A stretch of DNA of 64,000 nt from SAR86 cluster bacterium (GCA_028135785.1 JAOIHS010000002.1:89386-153385); one strand, 5' to 3'; positions 9,399-18,769 are shown, counted from the first letter of the stretch. The notes: a model not told the origin generated them from the letters alone. Translations and numbers: made by a program.

Positions 9399-10789
9399 TG
9401 AAATTAAATTATTTATACATAACGTTACTTTTATTGAGTTTTAATTTATTTGTAAATTCTGCTGAGGAAGAAAAAGAAGAATTTAATTTTCCGGGGTTTA
9501 CTCTTTCAAAATGTCTAAAAGATTACGACATAAAAAAACAATCAGGAAGAAGAGTAGCAAAACTTCCAAGTAGAAGCGCTCAAAAACATTTAAAAACTTT
9601 ATTTCCTGTTTTGGAGGAAGATGATCTACCAAAAGCTTTAGAAATTCTAGATAGAATGAAAGCCGATAAAGAATTACAGGAAAGAGATAAAGCTCAGATG
9701 TATTATTACTATGCATACGTTTATTTCAGTCAAGAAAATTTAAGAAAAGCAAAATCAGCTTATAAAGACTTTTTAAATATTGATGAAGCAGATCCAAGGC
9801 TAAGATCTAATGTAATTTTTAGCTTGGCTCAAATTGCTTATTCAGAAGAAAAATATAGAGAATCTATTTCTAAAATGAAAGAATGGCTTTCTATGGAAGC
9901 GAACCCAAGTTCAACAGGATTTGACATCATGGCCGCTTCATACTGGCAGCTAAAGGATAAAAAAAGAGCTTTGAAAAATGCACAAACAGGATTGTGTGTG
10001 GCGAAGGCCAACAAATCAAAACCTAGAGAATCGACCTACAATTTGCTGTTAGCTTTGTACAATGAAAAAAAACAAACAAAAAAAATGCTCCCTCTTTATG
10101 AAGAGCTAGTTAAATTTCATCCTAAGAAAAAATATTGGACCCAGCTATCTGGAATTTATGGAGAGTTAGAGCAAGAAGATAACCAACTTACTTCTTTGGA
10201 AGCAGCATTTGATCAAGAGTTGCTTGACAAAGAAAATGAATATATCGCTTTATATCAGCTTTTAATGAGAGCAGAAGCTCCTCTGAAAGCAGCTAAAGTA
10301 ATGAGTTATGGTTTAAATAAAGAATTTGTAAAGGATAATGAAAAGCACTTAAAAATGTTAGCTCAAGGTTGGCATTTGGCACAAGAATTAGAAACAGCAG
10401 AACCCATTTATGAAAAAGCGGCAAAGAAATCTGAAGAAGGTGAGCTTTATGTTTTTTTAGGTCAAATATATCTGGCTACTGATAGATATGACCTCGCTAT
10501 GGATACATTAAAATTAGGATTAAAAAAAGGAAAGCTTAAAGACCCAGTCACAGTTAATATTCTACTAGGACAAGTTTCTTATGAAATGCAAAATTTTGAA
10601 GATGCTACTAAGTTTTTTAGGACTGCATTAGATAGACTTTCTGATTTAAAAATTAAAGATAAAGAACGCTTAGAAAAAAGACAAGATAAGCTAAGAACAC
10701 AAGCATTGACCTGGCTAACATATACAGAGAAAGAAGCTAAAAGGGTTAAGATGCTAGAGCTAAGAAGAAAAGATTTAGAAAAAAGTTAA
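9398..10789 (+). CDS. TPR-repeat exported protein of the TonB operon
   Basis: This exported tetratricopeptide-repeat protein of 463 aa has a signal peptide in residues 1-22. Several degenerate TPR units follow, for example QMYYYYAYVYFSQENLRKAK near 106-125 and DPVTVNILLGQVSYEMQNF in the C-terminal third; basic, heptad-like helices close the protein. It begins at the tonB stop, so it belongs to the energisation operon, where a TPR partner is common in TonB2 clusters. It probably scaffolds periplasmic contacts, but this is not shown. The stop overlaps the folA stop by 4 bp. Confidence 0.82.
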   Translation: MKLNYLYITLLLLSFNLFVNSAEEEKEEFNFPGFTLSKCLKDYDIKKQSGRRVAKLPSRSAQKHLKTLFPVLEEDDLPKALEILDRMKADKELQERDKAQMYYYYAYVYFSQENLRKAKSAYKDFLNIDEADPRLRSNVIFSLAQIAYSEEKYRESISKMKEWLSMEANPSSTGFDIMAASYWQLKDKKRALKNAQTGLCVAKANKSKPRESTYNLLLALYNEKKQTKKMLPLYEELVKFHPKKKYWTQLSGIYGELEQEDNQLTSLEAAFDQELLDKENEYIALYQLLMRAEAPLKAAKVMSYGLNKEFVKDNEKHLKMLAQGWHLAQELETAEPIYEKAAKKSEEGELYVFLGQIYLATDRYDLAMDTLKLGLKKGKLKDPVTVNILLGQVSYEMQNFEDATKFFRTALDRLSDLKIKDKERLEKRQDKLRTQALTWLTYTEKEAKRVKMLELRRKDLEKS

Positions 10790-11274
10790 ATCTTTCTATG
10801 ATAAATAGTTAGCCGGCAGTTAATTTGACTTTTTTCGTCAAAAAACTTTTCTTCACTTTTTATCTTCCATCTAGACCAATTAAAATCAGGAAAATAAGAG
10901 TCACCTTCAAATTCTTTTTCTATATGTGTTATGGCTAATTCATCTGCATCAGATTCAAATAATTTATATATTGAGGAGCCGCCGATAATAAAGATTTCTT
11001 CATTTAATTTTTTTATAAGATTTCTAGCTTCAATAAAACTATTTGTTATATCAATTCCTTTGAAAAAATATTTTTCATCACTTGTAAGAACTATATTTTT
11101 TCTATTTGGCAAAGGCCTACCTATAGATTCGAATGTTTTCCTTCCCATTAAAATATGATGACCTGAAGTCATAGCTTTAAATCTTTTTAAATCTTCAGGA
11201 ATATTCCAAGGCAGAGCATTATTTATACCAATGACATTATTTTTAGCTATCGCAGCAACTAAAGTGATTTTCAT
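10786..11274 (-). CDS. folA: Dihydrofolate reductase
   Basis: It reduces dihydrofolate to tetrahydrofolate with NADPH, completing the cycle with the adjacent thymidylate synthase. IAKNNVIGINNALPWNIPEDLKRF has the substrate loop and the catalytic acidic residue (here Glu after NIP). GRKTFESIGRPLPNR and IFIIGGSSIY are the NADPH-binding motifs. I place the start at ATG 11274 (162 aa), where the thyA stop and this ATG share one base (TGATG). An upstream TTG would add one residue but is less likely. Its 3' end overlaps the convergent TPR gene. Confidence 0.95.
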   Translation of the reverse strand: MKITLVAAIAKNNVIGINNALPWNIPEDLKRFKAMTSGHHILMGRKTFESIGRPLPNRKNIVLTSDEKYFFKGIDITNSFIEARNLIKKLNEEIFIIGGSSIYKLFESDADELAITHIEKEFEGDSYFPDFNWSRWKIKSEEKFFDEKSQINCRLTIYHRKI

Positions 11275-12068
11275 CAAACTGCAATCGGAGCAGAAATGCC
11301 AGGATGAGATTCATAATTTATAATTTCAAAATCTTCAAACTTAAAATCAAATAAGTCCTTAATTTTTGGATTAATTTTTAATTCAGGAAGAGCTATAGTA
11401 TTTCGAGATAATTGAAGTTTAGCTTGTTCAAGATGATTGGTATAAAGATGAGCATCTCCTAAAGTATGAACAAACATGCCCGCTTTCAAATTACAAACTT
11501 GTGCGATCATATGTGTCAAGAGAGCATAAGAGGCAATATTGAAGGGGACGCCTAAAAATACATCAGCACTTCTTTGATAAAGCTGGCAAGAAAGTTCACC
11601 ATTAGCAACATAGAATTGGAAAAGAGAATGGCAGGGAGGCAATGCCATGTTATCTACTTCTGCCGGATTCCAAGCACTGACAATATGTCTTCTTGAATCA
11701 GGATTTAGATTAATACTATTTATTAAGTTTTGAATTTGATCTATAGACCCGTTATTACCATCGGGCCAAGATCTCCATTGAGCTCCATATACAGGACCAA
11801 GATCTCCATTTTCATCTGCCCATTCATCCCAAATAGAGACTCCATTTTCTTTTAGATATGAAATATTGGTAGAACCTTGCAAAAACCAAATTAATTCATG
11901 AATAATAGATTTTAAGTGCACTTTTTTTGTTGTTACTAGCGGAAAGCCTTCTGTGAGATCAAATTTCATTTGATGACCAAAAATACTTAAGGTTCCTGTT
12001 CCCGTTCTATCAGACTTTCTCTGACCTTCGGATAAAACCTTTTGCATTAAATCAAGATACTGTTTCAT
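11274..12068 (-). CDS. thyA: Thymidylate synthase
   Basis: It makes dTMP from dUMP using methylene-tetrahydrofolate. The 264-aa length equals E. coli ThyA. The nucleophilic cysteine is in [13 protein letters not shown] (about Cys146), with [20 protein letters not shown] binding dUMP and [14 protein letters not shown] at the N-terminus. It is coupled to folA (one-base overlap) and overlaps lgt by 17 bp; lgt-thyA-folA is a common gammaproteobacterial order. Confidence 0.97.
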   Translation of the reverse strand: MKQYLDLMQKVLSEGQRKSDRTGTGTLSIFGHQMKFDLTEGFPLVTTKKVHLKSIIHELIWFLQGSTNISYLKENGVSIWDEWADENGDLGPVYGAQWRSWPDGNNGSIDQIQNLINSINLNPDSRRHIVSAWNPAEVDNMALPPCHSLFQFYVANGELSCQLYQRSADVFLGVPFNIASYALLTHMIAQVCNLKAGMFVHTLGDAHLYTNHLEQAKLQLSRNTIALPELKINPKIKDLFDFKFEDFEIINYESHPGISAPIAV

Positions 12069-12855
12069 TTTTATTTCTATTACTTAAAGTTATTAAAAAT
12101 AGACCAACTAGGACCATAGGAATGGATAGCAATTGACCTCGTGTAATTATATCTAAAAAATCGAAGCCTATATGAGCATCTGGCATTCTAAAAGTTTCCG
12201 TGATGATTCTAAACACTCCATAGACTGCCAAAAATAATCCAGATAAAAACATTCTAGGTCTAGGCTTTCTAGAAAACCAGAATAAAATAATAAAAAGTAT
12301 TAATCCTTCAAAAAATGCTTGGTAGAGTTGAGAAGGGTGCCTATTCAATTGAAGAGGATCACTCCAAAATGTCATTCCCCAAGGCAGATCTGTAGGCCTA
12401 CCTAGCAATTCGCCACCCAGAAAATTCCCTATTCGAACACTACCTAAACCAATAGGAAATGCTAATGCTATGTGATCTGATAATTGAAAAAAATTTATAT
12501 TCAATTTCCTTGTAAACAAAAGGAATGATGTGAGAACCCCTATTAACCCGCCATGAAAGGAAAGACCTCCTTCCCAAACTTTAAAAACACTTAAAGGATC
12601 ATAAAAGATTTGATCAGTTCCATAAAAAAGCATGTATCCAAATCTGCCTCCAATTATTGCACCAAGTACTCCATAAAAAAGAAAGTCTTCAATATCATCC
12701 TTTGTAAATGGAGAGCTATTTGTAACTGTTTTTTTTGCATACCAATGAATGCCCAGAATTCCTGAAAGCCATGAAATACCATACCAATGGACAGGCCACC
12801 ATCCCAAAAAAGGAAAAGGTATATAAAAAGCTACTGGATCTATTAAGATGTTCAT
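12052..12855 (-). CDS. lgt: Prolipoprotein diacylglyceryl transferase
   Basis: Lgt adds diacylglycerol from phosphatidylglycerol to the lipobox cysteine of prelipoproteins in the inner membrane. The protein (267 aa) has about seven TM segments. The signature [21 protein letters not shown] (minor variant of GRIGNFINGELWGR) and the [10 protein letters not shown] loop with its essential His are present. It lies between the TauE-like gene (4-bp overlap) and thyA (17-bp overlap). Confidence 0.96.
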   Translation of the reverse strand: MNILIDPVAFYIPFPFLGWWPVHWYGISWLSGILGIHWYAKKTVTNSSPFTKDDIEDFLFYGVLGAIIGGRFGYMLFYGTDQIFYDPLSVFKVWEGGLSFHGGLIGVLTSFLLFTRKLNINFFQLSDHIALAFPIGLGSVRIGNFLGGELLGRPTDLPWGMTFWSDPLQLNRHPSQLYQAFFEGLILFIILFWFSRKPRPRMFLSGLFLAVYGVFRIITETFRMPDAHIGFDFLDIITRGQLLSIPMVLVGLFLITLSNRNKNETVS

Positions 12856-13652
12856 ATAAAATTTTTAAGGAATATCCTTGCAGCGCCTATAATTACTAGT
12901 AAAGCAAATGCATACCTAAGAGTTTTATCTTCGGATTTAGAAGATAAGTTTGCTCCAACCTTAGCGAAATAAATACTAGTTAAGCCGACAATTAAAATAG
13001 CTGGCACATAAAGAGAACCGAACGCATAGGGTATATCTTCTTCAGTTTCTGGATAAACAAAAAAAGCAGTTATAGTCATAGTTAAGGCTATGAACCAACC
13101 AAGAGTTGAGGAATTTCCAATCGCTTTGTGCATAGTTGAACCTCTATACTTGAAGTAAGGAACCATAATAATACCTCCGCCAATCCCAACTATAGAAGCC
13201 AAAAAACCCATAGACGAAGACCCGATAGTTTTTTCAAACACAGAAGAATTAACACTCACCTTTTTGGGTTCAAAATTAAGAGCAAGTTGAAAGGCTACAG
13301 CTATTAGAAAGATTGATATTAATAAATTAACATTTTCAAATCCTATTTCTAGAGATGCAAACCTTCCGAGAATAGTCCCAATAATAATTCCAGGGATCAT
13401 AAATTTTATAATATTTAATTCGACATTTTTATTGCTGTTATGAACATAAGCGCCGGATGAAATTGCGAATACCATGGTTGCCCCGGAAGATCCAGTTGCC
13501 ATATACGGAATTATTTCAGGAGGAAAACCTAAGTGCTCAAAAAGAAAAATATAAGCTGGTACTAAAATAATTCCACTTCCAATTCCAAAAAAACCGGAAA
13601 GAAGACCGGAAAATATACCAAGAGTTATTAAAGGAAGAATTAGCTCAATCAT
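12852..13652 (-). CDS. TauE/SafE family sulfite/sulfur-compound exporter-like permease
   Basis: This is a polytopic membrane protein (266 aa, about eight TM segments) of the TauE/SafE family, whose members move sulfonate-derived or other anions. The duplicated glycine-rich motifs GLLSGFFGIGSGIILVP (residues 16-32) and GFLASIVGIGGGIIMVP are diagnostic. Its substrate cannot be read from the sequence. It is the first gene of the tauE-lgt-thyA-folA run and is divergent from the NRDE gene, with a short 55-bp gap for both promoters. Confidence 0.87.
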   Translation of the reverse strand: MIELILPLITLGIFSGLLSGFFGIGSGIILVPAYIFLFEHLGFPPEIIPYMATGSSGATMVFAISSGAYVHNSNKNVELNIIKFMIPGIIIGTILGRFASLEIGFENVNLLISIFLIAVAFQLALNFEPKKVSVNSSVFEKTIGSSSMGFLASIVGIGGGIIMVPYFKYRGSTMHKAIGNSSTLGWFIALTMTITAFFVYPETEEDIPYAFGSLYVPAILIVGLTSIYFAKVGANLSSKSEDKTLRYAFALLVIIGAARIFLKNFI

Positions 13653-13707
13653 GAATATGTCATTATCTCTTATCTATAAGCTCTGATAAACTTATGTTTT
13701 TCCAATT

Positions 13708-14463
13708 ATGTGTTTAATTTTGCTTGCTCAAAAGCCTACAGATGAATTCAAGTTTGTTATGGCATCAAATCGAGATGAATTCTATTCTCGAGCAACCACT
13801 CCTACACATTGGTGGCCAGATATAAAACATCTTCTAGCTGGTAAAGATCTTGAACAAGGTGGTACTTGGATGGGCGTGTCAAAGAGTGGAAAATTTGCTG
13901 CGGTAACTAATGTTAGAGATTTTTACGCTGACAATTATTTAGAAAAAAATTACTTATCTAGAGGAGACCTAGTTAAAGACTTTTTTATCTCTTCACAATC
14001 TCCAGAAGATTACTTAAGCGAACTTAATTATAATGATTATCTTGGATTTAATTTATGTCTTTATGATCGAGGTAAACTTTCTTTTTTTTCATCAAAAGGT
14101 AAGGAAAACTTAGAAAAAGAAAGTCTTTTCGTAATAGGAAATAAAAGAATTGGCGAAAAATCTAAAAAAATTAACTTGGCAAAAGAAGACTTCAAAAATA
14201 TTTTGAAAAAAAATTTTAAAAATACTGATCTTTTGAAATTAATGCAATCTCCAGAAGAGGAATATGAATTCAAAGAAAATACTCTCAAGTCCAATCATGG
14301 AAATGAATTTTCAGCTAGATTCATCAAATCAAAAATATATGGAACTAGATCTACAACAGTAATGACAATAAACAATGACAATATTGTTTCTATATCTGAG
14401 CAAGTTTATGAAAAAAGTGGATTGTATGGACCGATTACTAATTTTGAGTTTCAAATTAAATGA
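13708..14463 (+). CDS. NRDE family (TANGO2-like) protein
   Basis: This NRDE-domain protein (251 aa) begins MCLILLAQ and carries the ASNRDEFYSR motif that names the family, followed by GGTWMGVSKSGKFAAVTNVRD. Cys2 could act as an N-terminal nucleophile after Met removal, as proposed for related Ntn-like folds. Eukaryotic TANGO2 relatives are linked to lipid, acyl-CoA or heme handling, but no bacterial function is established here. Its stop overlaps the rppH start (ATGA), so the two are probably cotranscribed. Confidence 0.85.
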   Translation: MCLILLAQKPTDEFKFVMASNRDEFYSRATTPTHWWPDIKHLLAGKDLEQGGTWMGVSKSGKFAAVTNVRDFYADNYLEKNYLSRGDLVKDFFISSQSPEDYLSELNYNDYLGFNLCLYDRGKLSFFSSKGKENLEKESLFVIGNKRIGEKSKKINLAKEDFKNILKKNFKNTDLLKLMQSPEEEYEFKENTLKSNHGNEFSARFIKSKIYGTRSTTVMTINNDNIVSISEQVYEKSGLYGPITNFEFQIK

Positions 14464-14933
14464 ACATGAAAATTAAAGAAGGTTATAGACCAAATGTAGC
14501 AATGGTTGTCATCAATAGTGAAAATAAAGTTTTAATTTGTAGAAGAAGAAATACTCAAACTTGGCAATTTCCTCAAGGAGGAATAGATGCTGATGAAGAT
14601 ATTAAGGAAGCAATGTATAGGGAATTATTTGAAGAAGTAGGACTTTCTAAACAAGACATAGAAGTTATTGGAGAGTCAAAAGCTACTATAACTTATGACA
14701 TACCCAAAACTTTAAGGTCATTAGTTTTAGGGGGTAAATTTAAAGGTCAAGATCAAAAATGGTTTCTTTTAAGAATTAAAAATGATGAATGTAATATAAA
14801 TTTGGAAAATGAAGCTTTACCTGAATTTGAAGAGTTTGAATGGGTTTCTTATTGGCGCCCCTTAGACAGAATAATAGACTTTAAAAAAGAAGCTTATCGC
14901 CGTGCTTTAATGGAGTTGAGGCACTTGCTATGA
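14460..14933 (+). CDS. rppH: RNA pyrophosphohydrolase (Nudix)
   Basis: RppH removes pyrophosphate from 5'-triphosphorylated mRNA to start decay. The Nudix box GX5EX7REUXEEXGU is intact at residues 40-62 (GGIDADED...YRELFEEVG). The N-terminal EGYRPNVAMVV and the WQFPQGG segment match RppH rather than other Nudix enzymes. Two ATGs are possible (14460 and 14466); the first gives an ATGA overlap with the NRDE gene. The downstream HAD gene overlaps its stop. Confidence 0.94.
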   Translation: MNMKIKEGYRPNVAMVVINSENKVLICRRRNTQTWQFPQGGIDADEDIKEAMYRELFEEVGLSKQDIEVIGESKATITYDIPKTLRSLVLGGKFKGQDQKWFLLRIKNDECNINLENEALPEFEEFEWVSYWRPLDRIIDFKKEAYRRALMELRHLL

Positions 14934-15574
14934 AATTAGCTATATATGACTTGGACGATACATTACTTTGCGGAGACAGCGAGTTTAAATGGGCTCAATT
15001 TACTGTAAAAAAAGGCCTTATAGCTGAAGAAGTTTATATAAAAGCAATATCACAATTTGAAAAAGAATATAGAAGTGGAAATCTTGACTTTGAGGCTTAC
15101 TGTAAATTTTTAATTAACCCTCTTATTGGTAAACACATCGCAGAAGTTAAAAATCTTGTAAGAGAATTTATATCCGAATGCAAAGACCAATTAATTGATC
15201 AACTGACTTACGATCTATTGGCTAGACATAAAAAAGATGAGGTGATCATCGCTTCTGGCTCCTTGGATTTTATTGTTGAGGGGTTTTCAGAGATATTTTC
15301 GGTAAATAATACCTTAGGCTCTCCAGTAGAGTTAAATGAAGGATTGGTTACAGGAAATCTAGGAGGAACTCCTACTTTTGCGGAAGGTAAATTAACGGCA
15401 GTGACTAAATGGTGCCAAGAAAAAAATTATATTTTAAGTGATGCATACTTTTATACTGATTCCATTAATGATTTGCCTCTCGTAAAAGCATGTAAAAATA
15501 GTATTATTATTTCACCCGATAAAAAATTAAGAATTTTTGCTGAAAATAATTCTTTAGAAATTGTAGAAAGATAA
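14930..15574 (+). CDS. HAD superfamily subfamily IB phosphatase (SerB-like)
   Basis: This cytoplasmic HAD phosphatase (214 aa) of subfamily IB is close to the PSPase-like proteins often annotated as TIGR01490 members. Motif I is YDLDDTLL with nucleophile Asp7 and acid/base Asp9. Motif II is ASGS (Ser after IIASG). The Mg-binding motif IV is YTDSINDLPLV. The substrate is not determined; a small phosphomonoester such as phosphoserine or a lipid/nucleotide phosphate is plausible. It overlaps rppH by 4 bp and is followed 8 bp later by the aminotransferase. Confidence 0.85.
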   Translation: MKLAIYDLDDTLLCGDSEFKWAQFTVKKGLIAEEVYIKAISQFEKEYRSGNLDFEAYCKFLINPLIGKHIAEVKNLVREFISECKDQLIDQLTYDLLARHKKDEVIIASGSLDFIVEGFSEIFSVNNTLGSPVELNEGLVTGNLGGTPTFAEGKLTAVTKWCQEKNYILSDAYFYTDSINDLPLVKACKNSIIISPDKKLRIFAENNSLEIVER

Positions 15575-15582
15575 AATTTAAA

Positions 15583-16800
15583 ATGATGAAATTAAGTAAA
15601 TCAGAACTACAAAAAAAATATAAAGCTTTTCAAAAGTTAAGATTGAATTTAGATTTAACTAGAGGCAAACCTTCCGAAGAGCAATTGAACCTTTCTAATT
15701 CAATGCTGACAAATTTATCTATAGCAAGAAGCTATAAATCAAATGGAATTGATATTCGAAACTACGGAGAAATTGATGGGCTTCCAGAAGCAAAAAAATT
15801 GGGAGCTGCCTTTCTAGGCATTAAACAATCAAATGTAATCGTGAATGGAACAAGCAGTTTAAATTTAATATCTGCGATGATGCAGACATTATTTTTTAGG
15901 GGAAATAGAGATTTGCCTTGGAAAGAAAGAAAAAAAGTATCTATTATTTGCCCAGTTCCAGGATTTGATCGTCATTTTTCTCTTTGCGAAGAAATGGGAA
16001 TTAATATGATCAATGTTCCTCTTACAGGCAATGGTCCTGATATGGACAAAGTTGAAGCTATTGTCAAAAAAGATAAATCCGTGAGAGGCATAATCTGCGT
16101 TCCAAAAAATTCAAACCCTACAGGAGAAACGTATTCAGGAGACGTCGTAAAAAGATTGGCAAAATTGCCCAAGTTAGGAAATAAGGATTTTATGATTTTC
16201 TATGATAATGCGTATGCTGTTCATGATTTTTCAAAATCAAAAAAATTGGCAAATATATATAGACTTTGTGAAAAGTTTAAAACAGCAAATAATATTTCAC
16301 TATTTGCTAGTACTAGCAAAGTTACTTTCGCTGGATCGGGAATAGCTTTTATGGGTGGTTCAGAAAAGACATTAAAAAACTTCTTATCTTTCTTTAGTAA
16401 AACCATAGTGGGCTCAGATAAGGTCAATCAAGCAAGACATATTAACTTTTTAAAAGACACGAAAGCTCTAAAAAAGCACATGGAAAATTTAGGCACATTA
16501 ATTAAACCAAAATTTGATATTGTTGAATCATACTTAGCGAAACTTCCAAAAGGGATAGCAGAATGGAGCAGGCCTAAAGGAGGATATTTTGTATCTTTCA
16601 ATGCTAAACCAGGAAAAGCTTCTAAGATTTATAAACTTTGTTTTGAAGCAGGGCTCAAATTAACTCCGGTTGGAGCAACCTTTCCTTACGGAATAGATCC
16701 TGATGATCAAAATCTACGTTTATCACCCACCCAAGTAAAAAATTCAGATTTAAAGAAATCGATGGAAATTTTTATATTGGCAGTTCTTTTATCAGAATAA
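15583..16800 (+). CDS. Aspartate aminotransferase, class Ic (PF12897 type)
   Basis: This is a PLP aminotransferase of 405 aa. The N-terminal LTRGKPSEEQLNLS motif distinguishes the subgroup Ic aspartate aminotransferases (Corynebacterium AspT type) from the Ia/Ib AspC enzymes. PLP-binding features are NPTG (178-181), YDNAY (207-211) and the Schiff-base lysine Lys246 in STSKVTFAGSG. It likely interconverts aspartate and oxaloacetate and may be the main one in this genome. Start is at the first of two adjacent ATGs. It ends the NRDE-rppH-HAD-aspT block. Confidence 0.85.
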   Translation: MMKLSKSELQKKYKAFQKLRLNLDLTRGKPSEEQLNLSNSMLTNLSIARSYKSNGIDIRNYGEIDGLPEAKKLGAAFLGIKQSNVIVNGTSSLNLISAMMQTLFFRGNRDLPWKERKKVSIICPVPGFDRHFSLCEEMGINMINVPLTGNGPDMDKVEAIVKKDKSVRGIICVPKNSNPTGETYSGDVVKRLAKLPKLGNKDFMIFYDNAYAVHDFSKSKKLANIYRLCEKFKTANNISLFASTSKVTFAGSGIAFMGGSEKTLKNFLSFFSKTIVGSDKVNQARHINFLKDTKALKKHMENLGTLIKPKFDIVESYLAKLPKGIAEWSRPKGGYFVSFNAKPGKASKIYKLCFEAGLKLTPVGATFPYGIDPDDQNLRLSPTQVKNSDLKKSMEIFILAVLLSE

Positions 16801-16801
16801 A

Positions 16802-16835
16802 AAGGTAGATTAACCGACAATAAGTCGGTAACCTT
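16802..16835. other. Hairpin in leader of the beta-barrel gene
   Basis: An inner stem ACCGAC (16813-16818) / GTCGGT (16824-16829) with loop AATAA is enclosed by an outer AAGGT / ACCTT pair. It sits between the aspT stop and the inverse-autotransporter start, 25 bp upstream of the ATG. No T-run follows, so it is not a standard terminator. It could be an mRNA leader structure or an operator. Confidence 0.35.
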
Positions 16836-16859
16836 ACACTATTAAGATTTGGAGCAGTT

Positions 16860-17765
16860 ATGTTTAGAAAATTAGGAACACTAATAGCGGTTATGGGAAT
16901 AAGCGGCCTAGCTTTTGCTGGCGGCGGAGAATTGGCATTAAAAGAAGCGGCTAAATCAAAAATAGAGTCCGCTATTTCAAAAAAAATTACAAATACCGCG
17001 AAATCATATTTGCCAAGTATAGAGATTTCAGGAATAAATTTTGATGCTTCAGCTTCTCAATTTGAAATGTTTCTAGTTCAACCTCTGATTGATGATGAGT
17101 TAAATGGTAAAGCAGTTTTTTTTCAAGGAAGCCTTATTTCACAAGATCATCGCAATACTGCCAATCTTGGAATAGGTGCAAGAAAAATAGCGGATGACGG
17201 CAAACGAATTTTTGGAATAAATGCATTCTATGATCAAGAATTTAAATATGACCACAAAAGAGTTAGTCTTGGAGGAGAGTATCTAACAAGTGTAGGAGAC
17301 TTTAGAGTAAATAAATATTGGGCCATAAGTAATTCTTTAACTACTAGGCATGGAATTGAAACAGCTCTCGATGGCTATGATTTAGAGTTTTCTTTGCCTA
17401 TTCCTTTCATGCCAACAACCAGATATGCAGCAAAATTATTTAACTGGTCTGGTACAGGTTCAAACGTTGATATAGAAGGCGAAGTTCATTCAATAATTAT
17501 TAAAATGCCTTTTGGAACACACAATCTAATTTTAGAAGCTGGAAAAAAACATTTTGACGCTTCTTCAATTTTAGATGAAGAATTTTTTAGATTTTCCTAT
17601 TTAATAAACCTAGGAAGTGTAAAACCAAAGCCGATGAACTTATTCTCTGAGCAAGCATTTAATCTTACTGAAATAAAAGATCGTCGTTTTGAAAAGGTAA
17701 GACGAACAAATACTATCGTTAAAGAAACTGCAGCAAACAACCAAATAATAATTAGCGGGTACTAA
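16860..17765 (+). CDS. Passenger-less inverse autotransporter (intimin/invasin-type) beta-barrel
   Basis: The signal peptide ends near AFA|GG (residue 21). Residues of about 60-260 match the inverse-autotransporter beta domain: VFFQGSLISQDHRNTANLG, LGIGARKI, FGINAFYDQEF, HKRVSLGGEY. The C-terminal VRRTNTIV segment looks like the linker that in intimin and invasin leaves the barrel and leads to the Ig-like passenger. Here the protein (301 aa) stops about 20 residues later, so no passenger is attached. It is an outer-membrane protein. The next gene begins 2 bp after its stop and encodes a separate secreted protein that may be its cargo or partner. Call of the barrel family is by motif recognition. 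Confidence 0.72.
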   Translation: MFRKLGTLIAVMGISGLAFAGGGELALKEAAKSKIESAISKKITNTAKSYLPSIEISGINFDASASQFEMFLVQPLIDDELNGKAVFFQGSLISQDHRNTANLGIGARKIADDGKRIFGINAFYDQEFKYDHKRVSLGGEYLTSVGDFRVNKYWAISNSLTTRHGIETALDGYDLEFSLPIPFMPTTRYAAKLFNWSGTGSNVDIEGEVHSIIIKMPFGTHNLILEAGKKHFDASSILDEEFFRFSYLINLGSVKPKPMNLFSEQAFNLTEIKDRRFEKVRRTNTIVKETAANNQIIISGY

Positions 17766-17767
17766 TC

Positions 17768-18709
17768 ATGAATAAATTAAAATTAATAATATTAACGACA
17801 ATTTTATCTTTATCGGCATCCATTGCCTCTGCACAAAGCTCTGAATCGTGCACTAAAAGCTCTGGTACTATCATAAAAATAGAAAATGGAGCAACAACCT
17901 ATCCTTTTAAAGTTTCAAGTGGTCTTAATACGGATGCATGCTCAGAGATTCCTGATAATTATCGTATTAACATATTTAAATTTGGGCTTTGTACAGCTAA
18001 TCCTATGACAGCAAATGACTTTTCTAGTTGTTCTTTATTGATTGATAGCGATACTGCGGTTACTCAAGTAATTTCAGGAGTAGGGGTAGGTAGCGCTTTA
18101 AACACTAATAAGACTATAGCTCCAGGTACCTACGGTTATTTGGTCACATTAATGACTAATAAATTAGAAATAGAACATACTCAAACATATAACGGAACTA
18201 TTTATGCTAAGCCTAACGGAGGCACAGAAACTTCTGGAGTTAAATGCTGGTCTCTTGCAGATTATGGCACTTCTTTTGGTAACTGGGGAACTGAATTCGA
18301 TGACAAAGGATCTCCAGATAACTCTGGCCTAACTTGTGGTGATGCAGATGCTACTCTTGTCAATCATGGATATACTAGTGAAACTTTTGACACCATGGGA
18401 CCTGGTGAAGGAGAAGGATCTTGGACGGCTGAAATTGATGAAGGTTTTCAACAGGAAGCTGGAACAATGAATGGCAAATTATTGCAAATTGATAATGCTA
18501 CTACAGCCACTTCTTATGCAGATGCAAAAAGAATGTTAATAGTACTAGATTTCACTACTGATAAAGTTGTCACCCCAAATAGTAAACTTGAACTAAAATT
18601 TAAATTAACTGACGCAGTAAGTGTTGATCATTCATTATCTGATAGCAAAATTTATGCAGTTAAATTGGGTGCAGACCCTATTCAAGTTGATTTTGTGGTC
18701 ACAAATTAA
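17768..18709 (+). CDS. Secreted protein of unknown function paired with the inverse-autotransporter barrel
   Basis: I do not recognise a family. The signal peptide ends near ASA|QS (residues 20-24). The mature part is Gly/Thr/Ser/Asp-rich, acidic and appears beta-rich, with six cysteines (first near residue 28, last in LTCGDAD), enough for three disulfides. Notable segments are PDNYRINIFKFGLC, PGTYGYLVTLM and MGPGEGEGSW. Length is 313 aa. The gene follows the barrel gene by 2 bp and is followed by a strong terminator, so the two form a bicistronic unit. A cell-surface adhesin or stalk component is plausible but not shown. Confidence 0.75.
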   Translation: MNKLKLIILTTILSLSASIASAQSSESCTKSSGTIIKIENGATTYPFKVSSGLNTDACSEIPDNYRINIFKFGLCTANPMTANDFSSCSLLIDSDTAVTQVISGVGVGSALNTNKTIAPGTYGYLVTLMTNKLEIEHTQTYNGTIYAKPNGGTETSGVKCWSLADYGTSFGNWGTEFDDKGSPDNSGLTCGDADATLVNHGYTSETFDTMGPGEGEGSWTAEIDEGFQQEAGTMNGKLLQIDNATTATSYADAKRMLIVLDFTTDKVVTPNSKLELKFKLTDAVSVDHSLSDSKIYAVKLGADPIQVDFVVTN

Positions 18710-18724
18710 AAAAGACTAATAACC

Positions 18725-18755
18725 AAAAAAGGCATTTTTATAAATGCCTTTTTTT
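18725..18755. terminator. Bidirectional rho-independent terminator
   Basis: GGCATTT-TTAT-AAATGCC stem-loop flanked by six As on the left and seven Ts on the right. It serves the barrel/secreted-protein unit on the plus strand and hspQ on the minus strand, which converge here. Confidence 0.85.
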
Positions 18756-18769
18756 GTTTCAAGGATTAA

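Noticed and set aside
16802-16835. Terminator after the aminotransferase gene
   Set aside because: The ACCGAC/GTCGGT hairpin has no following T-run on either strand.
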